Assembly (NCBI GenBank): GCA_964449835.1
Contig: CAYVBZ010000003.1
Coordinates: 12,219 to 76,218, forward strand
DNA: 64,000 nt
Direction of reading: 5' to 3'
Source: JABDGC01 sp964449835
GTDB lineage: Bacteria > Pseudomonadota > Gammaproteobacteria > DSM-16500
In this document: positions 6,579 through 14,396 of the stretch, one piece after another
How the letters are laid out: every line of letters starts with the position of its first letter
Position numbering within the stretch: position 1 is the stretch's first letter
The notes under the pieces: model-generated
Told to the model about the DNA's origin: nothing
Seen by the model: the letters and a program-made list of their open reading frames with translations, nothing else
The model's database searches: none
Translations under genes and position numbers: made by a program

Positions 6579-8741
6579 TCACACCGTCCGCGGCATCTCC
6601 TTCGCCGTCTCAGTCTTCATCAAATCCAAAAAAATCATCAATGCCAATTGCTCTCTCTCCCGCAATTTCTCAAATTCCAAATCCTCAAACATCGCCTTCG
6701 CATGCTGTTCCAACCATTTCGGCGGACAAAAATCCCCAATCCGCTTCAACGACTCATCCCAGGACGCATCCTTTTGATAATGCCGCAGCGCTTGTTCTAT
6801 TGGTTCTTGAAAAATCGCGCGCAAAAATGCCAACAAGCCAACATCCTCCAAAGTAATTTTCTGAACATAGCGCTTACAATCCTCTCCCGTCCCCCAGTCC
6901 TTCCAAGCATACAAAATCGGCAAAAGCTTAGGATGCTCAGCCAATCTTTCCGTACGCGCCCAGAATTGAATGCGCTCGACCGCCAATTTACGCAGCACTA
7001 GCAAGTGCTCCGCACTCACCTCCCGAAACTCCATAGGCAACAGGGTTTCCGCCTCACCCGCATGTTCTTGCGACAGCGACTCCACTTCATGCACAATGAT
7101 GTGGACACTTTTCGTTGCCTTCAGAACGGCGTGCCTCAACAAAGTAAAGCGCAGCTCCTCTTTTTCAAAATGCCGCAAAAAATTATGAATAATACGGTGT
7201 ATGCGCATAGGCGTATTAAACCGCAGCAAAGAACTTTCCCCTTCAGGAAAAAGATCGCCATTATCAAGCAAGGCATTAATAATGTTGCCGATGTTTTCCG
7301 CAGGAACCTGCGTCATGGCGGCAGCATCCAGCAAGTCAATAAATTTGACAATACGATTGTCTTGATTCAATCGCGTCAGGGCTTGAATAAAAGCCTCTTC
7401 ATTCGAAGCCAACTGCAAAATTGTTTCCATTTCTTCCGTTGAAATATCACCCGGCTGCATCGACAAACGGAAATAAGCCTCAAACCAATCCGGACTGCAA
7501 ACACGGCGCAATTTTCTCGCCTGCGTTTCGGAATGGAAAGCAACGTCATTTATCTGATAAATTTTCCGCAAGCGCGGAAATAAATACTTCATCAAGCGCA
7601 ATAAAATGTCACGGTCCATGCGCCCCGTGCGGCCCAAAATTTCATCGCAGCGCAGCCTATCTTTTTTCAACTTCTCTTGGTCAAAGTGATAGACGCCTTC
7701 CACCAGGTTTGTAAATAAATCTTTATTATCGCGGATCCCGGCGTAGACCTCCGGTAAAAAAACTTCGATCGCGGTCAGCGCGAAAAAATCCACGGCGTAA
7801 ACCACTTCTTTTACACGCGGATAACCAAAGCTGAGCGCGTTCAAGTAGCGTGTAATGTCCCGGCAATTTTCAAAGAAATAACGTAAAGCAGAATAATAAA
7901 GGTCCGCCCAATCTGCGCTGTTCCAATCGACTCCCTCAAGATAGGGCATCAGCATTTTCAGTTTGTCGAGCAGAATATTTTCCAAGTCTTGGCGCGTAAT
8001 CCCTGGCACGTCAAAAGACAGTTGCACAATTTTTTCTAAAAGCGCGCCGCCTGCCCCGCCCTCCAAACGATTAATAGCACTCACCACCTGTTCTTTATCC
8101 AAGGCCAACAAATAAACTGTATTCGCAAAATCTCCCATCGATTTCACAATCTGAAACATTTGCTTGATTTCAGGATCGTAAAGCCGGGAAATATTATCGA
8201 TGATCACAATAATTTTGTGCGGCTGCCTACGCAAAAGCTCATTCAATTCCGCTTTCACCAAGGTCAAATCACGCCCCGACTCCCAACCATAAGCATCCTC
8301 TCGGTTGCGCCATTGCTTGAGCCAATTTTGTTTAGGCCGCAAGGCTTTGGGTACCGGTTGATGGGTGAAAAAAGAAATATAAAGCTCCAGAAGATGAATA
8401 ATTCTCGCGGAATTTTTAAAATAAGCCGCGGAACGCAGTGCGGAAGACAAACGTCTGAAAAAACTATAGATGAGCTGGTTTTGTCCTGAATAGCTCCATG
8501 GGCTAAAATTTAATACAATTGGCTTCTGAGGATCTTCGATATTCGTGCCGGCAAATTCAAGCTCTTCCAGGATCAGATTAACCAGAGAAGTCTTTCCAGA
8601 ACCAAAGCCGCCATATAAACCCACGACCAAACTCTGTGTATCCTGATGGTCCAGCAAGCAACGCGCCAGATATTTAGCAAAAACTGACCTATTTAGCCTG
8701 TCTTGTTCACTTTTTAATATTGGCCGGTCTGCGTCAAACAT
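6579..8741 (-). CDS. KAP-family P-loop NTPase
   Basis: This 720-residue protein has Walker A GGFGSGKT at residues 44-51 and a Walker B-like strand IIVIIDNIS ending near Asp182, both placed as in KAP ATPases. NFSPWSYSG near residue 78 is another KAP signature. Many KAP proteins have transmembrane helices inserted in the NTPase domain, but none is obvious here. Family members take part in phage exclusion and membrane-linked complexes, though this one has no proven role. The frame ends at 6579. An overlapping frame continues to 6514 with an acidic then lysine-rich tail, so the 3' end may be frameshifted. The gene diverges from proC. Confidence 0.85.
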   Translation of the reverse strand: MFDADRPILKSEQDRLNRSVFAKYLARCLLDHQDTQSLVVGLYGGFGSGKTSLVNLILEELEFAGTNIEDPQKPIVLNFSPWSYSGQNQLIYSFFRRLSSALRSAAYFKNSARIIHLLELYISFFTHQPVPKALRPKQNWLKQWRNREDAYGWESGRDLTLVKAELNELLRRQPHKIIVIIDNISRLYDPEIKQMFQIVKSMGDFANTVYLLALDKEQVVSAINRLEGGAGGALLEKIVQLSFDVPGITRQDLENILLDKLKMLMPYLEGVDWNSADWADLYYSALRYFFENCRDITRYLNALSFGYPRVKEVVYAVDFFALTAIEVFLPEVYAGIRDNKDLFTNLVEGVYHFDQEKLKKDRLRCDEILGRTGRMDRDILLRLMKYLFPRLRKIYQINDVAFHSETQARKLRRVCSPDWFEAYFRLSMQPGDISTEEMETILQLASNEEAFIQALTRLNQDNRIVKFIDLLDAAAMTQVPAENIGNIINALLDNGDLFPEGESSLLRFNTPMRIHRIIHNFLRHFEKEELRFTLLRHAVLKATKSVHIIVHEVESLSQEHAGEAETLLPMEFREVSAEHLLVLRKLAVERIQFWARTERLAEHPKLLPILYAWKDWGTGEDCKRYVQKITLEDVGLLAFLRAIFQEPIEQALRHYQKDASWDESLKRIGDFCPPKWLEQHAKAMFEDLEFEKLREREQLALMIFLDLMKTETAKEMPRTV

Positions 8742-8837
8742 GTGGATAGCATCCTCTATCCCTGTCCCTATCTATAAGCTTAACTGAATAAAGAACCATT
8801 TAAAATATGCCCGTCTTCGCGTAACATCAAACATATT

Positions 8838-9686
8838 ATGTCAGGGACCACAAGCACTATGGTTGCAAGCCGACCGACAATCGCCGTCATTGGCGCCGGA
8901 AACATGGGGAGCTCGCTGATTAGCGGCCTGCTCAAGGAAGAGTACCCTGCAAAGCAGATCTGGGCCTGCGACCCTTCCGATGAAAAGCGGCGTGACTTAC
9001 ATGAGCACTTCAAAGTCTCCGTCACCTCCAAAAATGAAGAGGCCGTCCAGCAGGCCGACGTATTAATTTTCGCGGTGAAACCGCAGACCATGAAAGCCAT
9101 GGTTAAAAAACTTGTGCCCCTGATTCAAAACAAAAAACCTTTAATTATCTCCATCGCAGCCGGCATCCGTGAAAAACAGCTTCAAACCTGGCTTGGCGGA
9201 CAAGTCCCCATTGTGCGCGCCATGCCAAATATGCCGGCACTCATCGGCTGCGGCGCCGCCGCGCTCTATGCCAATGACTTTACCTCAGAAGTACAACGCC
9301 AAATGGCGGAAGACATTTTGCGCGCGGTGGGCACCACGGTTTGGCTGAAAAATGAAAAGCAAATGGATGCCGTCACGGCCCTTTCCGGTTCTGGGCCTGC
9401 TTACTTTTTTTTATTTATCGAAGCGCTGCAAGCCGCGGGAGAGACCCTGGGCCTGCCGGAAGAAACGGCGCGCGAACTTTCGCTTCAAACCGCCTATGGT
9501 GCTGTCATGCTTGCCTTGGAAAGTGAAGAAACGGTCATACAATTGCGTCAGCGCGTGACCTCCCCACAGGGCACCACCGAACGCGCTTTAGCTGTTTTAG
9601 AAGAGGGCGGCTTTCGTCCTTTAATTTTGAACGCACTTCAGGCCGCAAAGGAGCGCTCTGAAGAATTGGCAAAGGAGAAAAAATAA
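8838..9686 (+). CDS. proC: pyrroline-5-carboxylate reductase
   Basis: This 282-residue enzyme performs the last step of proline synthesis, reducing pyrroline-5-carboxylate with NAD(P)H. The Rossmann motif VIGAGNMGSSLISG lies near residue 16, RAMPNMPALIG near 130, and the C-terminal signature ALSGSGPAYFFLFIEAL near 175. An ATG at 8859 is an alternative start with a distant AGGGA before it. The stop overlaps the yggT start by one base (TAATG), so the genes are coupled. The proC-yggT pairing is common in gammaproteobacteria, though yggS is absent here. Confidence 0.95.
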   Translation: MSGTTSTMVASRPTIAVIGAGNMGSSLISGLLKEEYPAKQIWACDPSDEKRRDLHEHFKVSVTSKNEEAVQQADVLIFAVKPQTMKAMVKKLVPLIQNKKPLIISIAAGIREKQLQTWLGGQVPIVRAMPNMPALIGCGAAALYANDFTSEVQRQMAEDILRAVGTTVWLKNEKQMDAVTALSGSGPAYFFLFIEALQAAGETLGLPEETARELSLQTAYGAVMLALESEETVIQLRQRVTSPQGTTERALAVLEEGGFRPLILNALQAAKERSEELAKEKK

Positions 9687-10261
9687 TGATGCACGCCATC
9701 GTCAATGCCCTGGTCTTTTTAATTAACACCATCGCCGATCTGTATGTCTTTATTCTGATTGCGCGCATCATCCTGGTTTGGGTACATGCCGACTATTACA
9801 ACCCCATGACGAAGTTCATCGCAAAGTTAACTGACCCCGCGGTCCTCCCAATCAAACGTTTTATTCCGAGTTTTAAAGACGTGGAATTAGCCAGCGTGGT
9901 TTTAATTTTCGCCGTCCAAATTGTCAAATTTTTCTTGATCGGCATTATCGCTTATAGCCTGCCTAATGTTTTCGGCTTAGTGCTGCTTGCCTTGGCCGAA
10001 ACCCTGAAGCTCACCATTAATGTTTTTTTCTATGCCATCTTGCTCCAAGTTATTTTAAGTTGGTTTCCTTATTCACATCAGGAAGTTTATAATCTGTTGG
10101 CCATCATCACTGCGCCAATTATGCGGCCCATCCGGCGTTATGTTCACCCCGTGCAGGGCTTTGACATTTCTCCAATCCCTGCACTCATTGGCCTGCAACT
10201 CATTGTCATTCTCTGCGTAGATCCTTTGTATGCCGCGGGAATGTATCTTGCTTTCCGCTAA
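9686..10261 (+). CDS. yggT: YggT-family membrane protein
   Basis: The 191-residue protein carries two copies of the YggT module, each with a pair of hydrophobic helices flanking a short motif (LVWVHADYYNPMTKFIAKLTDP and LSWFPYSHQEVYNLLAIIT). This duplicated form is usual in gammaproteobacteria. It is an inner-membrane protein whose role is not settled; relatives are linked to osmotic stress and cell-division factors. It is translated from a start overlapping the proC stop. Confidence 0.9.
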   Translation: MMHAIVNALVFLINTIADLYVFILIARIILVWVHADYYNPMTKFIAKLTDPAVLPIKRFIPSFKDVELASVVLIFAVQIVKFFLIGIIAYSLPNVFGLVLLALAETLKLTINVFFYAILLQVILSWFPYSHQEVYNLLAIITAPIMRPIRRYVHPVQGFDISPIPALIGLQLIVILCVDPLYAAGMYLAFR

Positions 10262-10278
10262 TTGAAAGGAGGAAGGGT

Positions 10279-10713
10279 ATGCCCAGAAAAAGAAAAAACC
10301 TTCTCTCTCGGCAATATATCAAATTGCCGAAAGTGAAACTGTTCGCCATGGCGAAAAAACCCTTGGTCAAATTTTCAAACCCCTTGCTGCCGATCTTGCC
10401 GCAAATTTTGATTATCGCGGTTTGCATCGGCATTTATTACGCCATGATCAACTTTTATCTTTTCTTTGAATGGGGTTTTTATATTTATTACGCGCTTAAA
10501 TTTATCGTCGCCTTTGAGCTGCTCTCTTCCGCCAGCCGCTCGCTCATTTTGCCCGTCGCGGCTTTACTGCTCTGCGCTGCGGCGCTCTTTACCAACGGCC
10601 ATTATTTCAATACACTGCTGAACACCGACACCGCCCAACAACTCGGCGTCATCGCCCTGCTCGGCCTTTTCATTTATTTTTTAAAGCGAAGGAGTTCTCG
10701 TCATGCTAAATAA
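10279..10713 (+). CDS. hypothetical membrane protein
   Basis: This 144-residue protein has a basic N-terminus (MPRKRKN) of about 45 residues followed by three or four hydrophobic segments (ILPQILIIAVCIGIYYAM, YYALKFIVAFELL, LILPVAALLLCAAALF, LGVIALLGLFIYFL). An AAGGAGG site precedes the start. It follows yggT by 17 bases, and its last codons overlap the next gene by 11 bases, so it belongs to the proC-yggT transcription unit. I do not recognise the family. Confidence 0.65.
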   Translation: MPRKRKNLLSRQYIKLPKVKLFAMAKKPLVKFSNPLLPILPQILIIAVCIGIYYAMINFYLFFEWGFYIYYALKFIVAFELLSSASRSLILPVAALLLCAAALFTNGHYFNTLLNTDTAQQLGVIALLGLFIYFLKRRSSRHAK

Positions 10714-11044
10714 AATTCTGACTGCCCCCATTAGACACCTCACCGTCCTCATCCTCTTCAGCTTCGGCGTCATTTACGGCAGCGCCCATATTTTTCCCAC
10801 TATCCTCCTCTTAGTTTCATCCCGAGACTGGATTTCCCAACTTCTCCTCCAAATTTTCGCCGGCGGCGAACTTGGCTCTGCCATCCGCAACCTCCTCTCA
10901 GTCATCGCCATTCCTCTTCTCATCGGCGCCATCCCCGCCTGCATCTACTGGCTCGCCAAACAACGCCGCTTTCCCTATTTCATGCATATTGTCTGGATCG
11001 TCTGGCTGGTCCAGATGACTGCTATTATTATTTTGCATCATTGA
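10703..11044 (+). CDS. hypothetical membrane protein
   Basis: This 113-residue protein has about three hydrophobic segments (LTVLILFSFGVIYGSAHIF, LLSVIAIPLLIGAIPACIYWL, HIVWIVWLVQMTAIIIL). Its start lies inside the end of the preceding membrane-protein gene, after a GAAGGAG site, which suggests coupled translation and perhaps a two-subunit membrane complex. No conserved catalytic motif can be seen. It is the last gene of the proC unit before the accessory region begins. Confidence 0.6.
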   Translation: MLNKILTAPIRHLTVLILFSFGVIYGSAHIFPTILLLVSSRDWISQLLLQIFAGGELGSAIRNLLSVIAIPLLIGAIPACIYWLAKQRRFPYFMHIVWIVWLVQMTAIIILHH

Positions 11045-11053
11045 TTTGTTGTG

Positions 11054-11079
11054 GGGGTCAAATCTTTCCTTCAATCTTG
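11054..11079. repeat. 26-bp motif, left copy
   Basis: The motif GGGGTCAAATCTTTCCTTCA plus ATCTTG recurs at 19327-19352 with one mismatch in the compared part. A shorter version (GGGGGTCAAATCTTGG) lies at 14296-14310. The copies bracket the accessory region and resemble element-end sequences. Confidence 0.6.
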
Positions 11080-11212
11080 ATATATTGCAGGAAAAAACAG
11101 TAGAGCAATTGGCAATTGAAATCGCATCTTCCATTAAAGGCCAAATAAATATTGTTGGTTTTTCATCTGGTGGATATATTGCTCAGGAAATTATTAGGCT
11201 TTCACCGGATAA
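11079..11212. repeat. 134-bp duplicate of part of the hydrolase gene
   Basis: This segment matches 16359-16492 at 129 of 134 positions by direct comparison. It starts inside the 26-bp motif and ends where the integrase remnant begins. The high identity means a recent copy. Confidence 0.85.
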
Positions 11213-11428
11213 GAAATATGCCGAGAAAGCCGGCCTTACGATAGAAAATTTTAGTGGTCATTCCCTGCGATCTGGCTTTATCACTTCTGGTGCTGCCGCA
11301 GGTGCTGATTTTTTTAAGCTGATGGAAGTATCACGGCACAAGAAGCCAGAAACAGTTATGGGTTATGTGCGGGAGCCAAAGCTGTTCGAGAACCATGCAG
11401 GTGAGAAGTTTTTATAATTTCTTTGCTA

Positions 11429-11458
11429 TTGACACTATAGCAAATTGTATATACAATT
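11429..11458 (+). promoter_or_regulatory. brnTA promoter and palindromic operator
   Basis: TTGACA (11429-11434) and TACAAT (11452-11457) are 17 bp apart. A perfect 16-bp palindrome, AATTGTAT-ATACAATT at 11443-11458, covers the -10. This suits autorepression by BrnA. The predicted transcription start lies only about 5 bases before the brnT ATG at 11469. Confidence 0.7.
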
Positions 11459-11468
11459 AGGATGGAAC

Positions 11469-11747
11469 ATGAAAATTACATACGATCCTAATAAGCGAAA
11501 AAAAACGCTCGATGAACGCGGCTTAGACTTCCTCGATGCATCGCTTATTTTTGATGGTGCAGTATTCGAGTTTGAAGATACTAGGGAAAATTATCAGGAA
11601 AAACGTATTATAACAGTAGGTCATCTGGCTGGGCGTATGGTTATTGTTGGGTATGTTAAGCGTGGTAGCACAAAACACATTTTTTCAATGAGGAAAGCAA
11701 ATGCGCGCGAAGTCAAAAAATATCAAAAGCAATTTGAAGAAAGTTGA
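11469..11747 (+). CDS. brnT: BrnT-family ribonuclease toxin
   Basis: Starting at ATG 11469 the protein has 92 residues, the usual BrnT size. It shows the family pattern: ITYDPNKRKKTLDERGLDF near the start, FEDTRENYQEKRIITVGHLAGRMVIVGYV in the middle and STKHIFSMRKANAREVKKY at the end. BrnT has a RelE-like RNase fold and halts translation. The upstream ATG at 11445 is rejected because it lies within the promoter. The 3' end overlaps brnA by 47 bases, as is typical of this module. Confidence 0.92.
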   Translation: MKITYDPNKRKKTLDERGLDFLDASLIFDGAVFEFEDTRENYQEKRIITVGHLAGRMVIVGYVKRGSTKHIFSMRKANAREVKKYQKQFEES

Positions 11748-12024
11748 TGCTCATCGCGTTAAAAAGCATGAATACGATGAGCTGCCTGAATTAACAGATA
11801 AAATGTTTAGTCAGGCCACTTATAAAGTGGGCGGTGCTATAAAGCCAGCACCACGGCGTCGTGGTACCCAAAAAGCACCCACTAAAGTTGCTTTAAATTT
11901 ACGCCTACCGAGAGAAGTTGTAGAATATTTCAAGTCAGAGGGCGCAGGGTGGCAAACAAAAATAGGTGTTGCGTTACTTTCTTGGATAAAATCACATCGG
12001 CATCATAAACATTCTACCCGATAA
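11701..12024 (+). CDS. brnA: BrnA-family antitoxin
   Basis: This 107-residue antitoxin starts inside brnT after an AGGA site. The N-terminal half (DELPELTDKMFSQATYKVGG) is the toxin-wrapping segment. The C-terminal half (KVALNLRLPREVVEYFKSEG, then GWQTKIGVAL) is the ribbon-helix-helix DNA-binding domain. BrnA dimers bind BrnT and repress the operon, probably at the palindrome at 11443-11458. The tail is rich in histidine and basic residues. Confidence 0.9.
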   Translation: MRAKSKNIKSNLKKVDAHRVKKHEYDELPELTDKMFSQATYKVGGAIKPAPRRRGTQKAPTKVALNLRLPREVVEYFKSEGAGWQTKIGVALLSWIKSHRHHKHSTR

Positions 12025-12026
12025 GG

Positions 12027-12070
12027 AAGGCCCTTCGAGACAGTGCTACGCACTTCCTCAGGACGAACGG
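12027..12070. repeat. palindromic intergenic repeat, copy 1
   Basis: The complementary strand reads CGTTCGTCCTGAGGA, a variable hairpin (AGTGC/GCACT) and TCTCGAAGGGCC. The same framework occurs at 48901-48946 with a different hairpin. It lies between convergent brnA and the kinase gene. Confidence 0.65.
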
Positions 12071-12122
12071 TTTTAAATTATTATTAAAATTATCTATTTG
12101 TGCAACAAATTCCAGTATTGTT

Positions 12123-14060
12123 CTATAACTTACTCTTCTTCTGTAATGGCTCCTCTTTCGATGCTACAGTTCCCATTCCTGCTGTTGTTTGTTCAACGGG
12201 TGGCCGTTTAAACAATTTGGGATCCCAATTCATTTGTTTTTCCACTTCGTTTGCTGTTGTAATGGTAGATTCCTTATTTTCATGCATCATTCTAAAATGC
12301 TTCAGAGTTTTCGCTAAATGATCGACCTGATTCAATAGATTTTCATCATGATCATGGTCCCCGTTCACCTCCTCTTTTTTTTCATCCATTGTATGGATTA
12401 ACTCGTTGCATACTTTTTTAAATCGTAAATCAGTGATCAGTGTTTTGTCCTCAATCTCTTTTTGGTAATTTTTACTTCCGTCTGTGATAACTTCGACACA
12501 GGTTATTTCTTTCGGGCGGGCCTCATTTGTTTTTGAATGGAAATAGAACAATTGTGAAGGAACGACCTCAAGACTCTCCTCCTCATTCTCTTCTAACCAT
12601 TCATCCTCCTCTTCATTATCCTCTAACTCCTCATCCTTCTCCTCTTTATCTTCTAACTCATCATCCTCATCCTCATCCTTATCCTCTAATTCTTCCTTCA
12701 TGGATATCTCTCCATTTTCAAACGTCTTATCACCCTCAATCAATTTCTGAATATCGCTCGCGAGCGTATCTAAATTATTCGAGATAAGAACCTCACTTCT
12801 AACATTAACGCCCATATTTTTTAAATAATTTCTGGCTTCGACGCAGGTTTGCATAAAATCATCATCTTCTTTTCCATCCGCCAACTCACCCACCAGAATC
12901 ACCTCATCCACTGTTTTTAAAGCGGCGCATAGCGCTTTCTCTTTTGTAAAATCCGCGATGTTTAGGATACCCGTTGTTTTTGCGGAAAGAGAGGCCTCCT
13001 CTTCGCGCAGCTCTTGGAAATATATAATAACTTCGTCAAGTGAAGGACGCTTTTCGGGGTTCTTATCAATCATTTTTTTTATCAAGCTGGTTAAGATTAC
13101 ATTGTCTTTAAACGGAGAGTGTTTATTCAGGTATAATTTTTTATTTTCAACCTGGCGGAACGGAACAAAACCAAATAATTCAGCCAATAGAATGCCCAAC
13201 GCATAAACGTCGACCGCGGGTGAAAAAAGAATTTTTTCATTATTCTTATCGGTTTCAGGGGCCCTATAGGGTTTCGTACCACGAGGATGCATGCTGACAG
13301 CGGCATTGTCCTCGTCCATGACCAAGGAAAGTCCATAATCAAGCGTTGTTAGCTTATTGTTAAGTGCGTCATATCGCATATTTTCCGGCTTAATGTCACA
13401 GTGTATATAGCCTTTTTCGTGGACCTCTTGAACGCGCTCCAGTGCTTGTAGTGCGATATTAAGCTGCGACATTGGAGATAGTGTTTGATGATTAAGTAAA
13501 TAGGAGTCAAGATTTTCTCCGTTCGCATAGTCCATGATGAAATAAGTTTTACTCTCTGCTTCTATAAAATTGCCGTGGCTTACTTTTATATCCTTTAGCA
13601 GTCGATGTTCCGCCCTCAACAGTAGTTCAAGTTCTGCCCTAATATTCGGGTTTTCAACTCTGATATAAGATTCATCCTCTTTTTTATACCGTTTAAGATT
13701 GCTTACTTTAACAACCTCCCAGCTCCCTGTTTTTATATTTTGCACTAATTTGACCTTGCCATAGGATCCTTGGCCGAGATGCTTTCCATATTTCACTCCT
13801 TTATAAACAGCGTATAAATCACCATTCTGTTCTTTTATCATGGTGTAGACTGGCCATTCTTTAGGCCAATCAAGTCCGGATTTTTTTATTTCTTCCCTGA
13901 TCGTTTCTTTAGAATAACGCCCAGCTGGTAATGTTGACAAAACCTTCTCCAAATCACTCGCCGCTTCCTCATTAAACAGCCGGCTATTTTTTTTGTCTTG
14001 CAAATCTTCCAGATCGACCTCTAAAGGAATATTCAGCATTTTTTTGACTCGGCTTTTCAT
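12123..14060 (-). CDS. eukaryotic-type Ser/Thr protein kinase, candidate effector
   Basis: The kinase domain covers about residues 90-350 of 645. It has the glycine loop GQGSYGKV (96-103), the ATP lysine in WEVVKVS (Lys118), the catalytic loop HCDIKPEN (220-227), DYG (241-243) in place of DFG, and APE (267-269). An extra N-terminal helical region of 90 residues precedes it. After the kinase come an unassigned domain (about 360-440), a long Glu/Asp tract (about 450-505), and a helical tail ending in a basic KKSKL. There is no membrane segment, unlike PknB-type housekeeping kinases. In Legionellales such soluble kinases are often secreted effectors; secretion here is inference. Confidence 0.85.
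   Translation of the reverse strand: MKSRVKKMLNIPLEVDLEDLQDKKNSRLFNEEAASDLEKVLSTLPAGRYSKETIREEIKKSGLDWPKEWPVYTMIKEQNGDLYAVYKGVKYGKHLGQGSYGKVKLVQNIKTGSWEVVKVSNLKRYKKEDESYIRVENPNIRAELELLLRAEHRLLKDIKVSHGNFIEAESKTYFIMDYANGENLDSYLLNHQTLSPMSQLNIALQALERVQEVHEKGYIHCDIKPENMRYDALNNKLTTLDYGLSLVMDEDNAAVSMHPRGTKPYRAPETDKNNEKILFSPAVDVYALGILLAELFGFVPFRQVENKKLYLNKHSPFKDNVILTSLIKKMIDKNPEKRPSLDEVIIYFQELREEEASLSAKTTGILNIADFTKEKALCAALKTVDEVILVGELADGKEDDDFMQTCVEARNYLKNMGVNVRSEVLISNNLDTLASDIQKLIEGDKTFENGEISMKEELEDKDEDEDDELEDKEEKDEELEDNEEEDEWLEENEEESLEVVPSQLFYFHSKTNEARPKEITCVEVITDGSKNYQKEIEDKTLITDLRFKKVCNELIHTMDEKKEEVNGDHDHDENLLNQVDHLAKTLKHFRMMHENKESTITTANEVEKQMNWDPKLFKRPPVEQTTAGMGTVASKEEPLQKKSKL
12590..12700. repeat. 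low-complexity coding repeat (acidic tract)
   Basis: Short units such as CCTCATCCTCATC and TCCTCTAACTC recur here in the non-coding sense. They encode the Glu/Asp-rich tract of the kinase. Such repeats can change length by slippage, in steps of three bases that keep the frame. Confidence 0.7.
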
Positions 14061-14396
14061 GGCGCCTCCTCACTTTGCGTAGAATCCTTTTTTAAGTATA
14101 GGCGAGAAAGTTGAAAAATCAGAAAATCAGGGGGAGTGCCGGAAAAATTTAAAAATAAAGTAATTCAAGAGCTTGTAATAAGCTGATCTTTAAAGTCAAC
14201 CATTAGCGCGGCCTATATAATATGTATACAATCTAATGAGTCACCCTTGCGGGCAAATCGTAAATAAATTTTAACCTGTCGCGTACGGGTCAAAGGGGGT
14301 CAAATCTTGGACTTTACCCCAAACTAACTCAAGAGAGTAGACTTAATTTATAAAATAAGAATAAAATTCATTGACTAAAATAAGTAGAAACACATC
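14061..14396. other. gene-free gap upstream of the opine operon
   Basis: No plausible gene is visible. The left part is the leader and promoter region of the leftward kinase gene. The region contains GGGGGTCAAATCTTGG (14296-14310) and TTGGACTTTACCCCAAAC (14307-14324), which recur elsewhere in the accessory region. A TTGACT at about 14371 could be a -35 for the operon, but no convincing -10 or ribosome site precedes the ATG at 14397. Confidence 0.5.
14307..14324. repeat. 18-bp motif at the left end of the AT-rich operon
   Basis: TTGGACTTTACCCCAAAC differs at one aligned base, plus one extra A, from TTGGACTTGACCCCAAAAC at 18771-18789. The pair brackets the five-gene operon. Confidence 0.6.

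Larger units (their letters stand above)
11046..11417 (+). pseudogene. chimera of alpha/beta-hydrolase fragment and tyrosine-integrase C-terminus
   Basis: The open frame joins two unrelated pieces. Residues about 12-56 match an internal part of the hydrolase at 16200-16991, including its nucleophile box GFSSGG. From KYAEKAGL onward the protein is the end of a tyrosine recombinase, with the catalytic HxxR (GHSLR), a second histidine (SRHKKPETV) and the likely nucleophile tyrosine in GYVREP. Neither piece is a whole domain. This is a recombination scar in which the frame happens to stay open. It indicates that an integrative element once stood here. Confidence 0.8.

Noticed and set aside
12590..12700. 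Tandem short repeats as a possible CRISPR array
   Set aside because: The units are only a few bases long, have no spacers, and lie in frame within the kinase gene as Glu/Asp codons.
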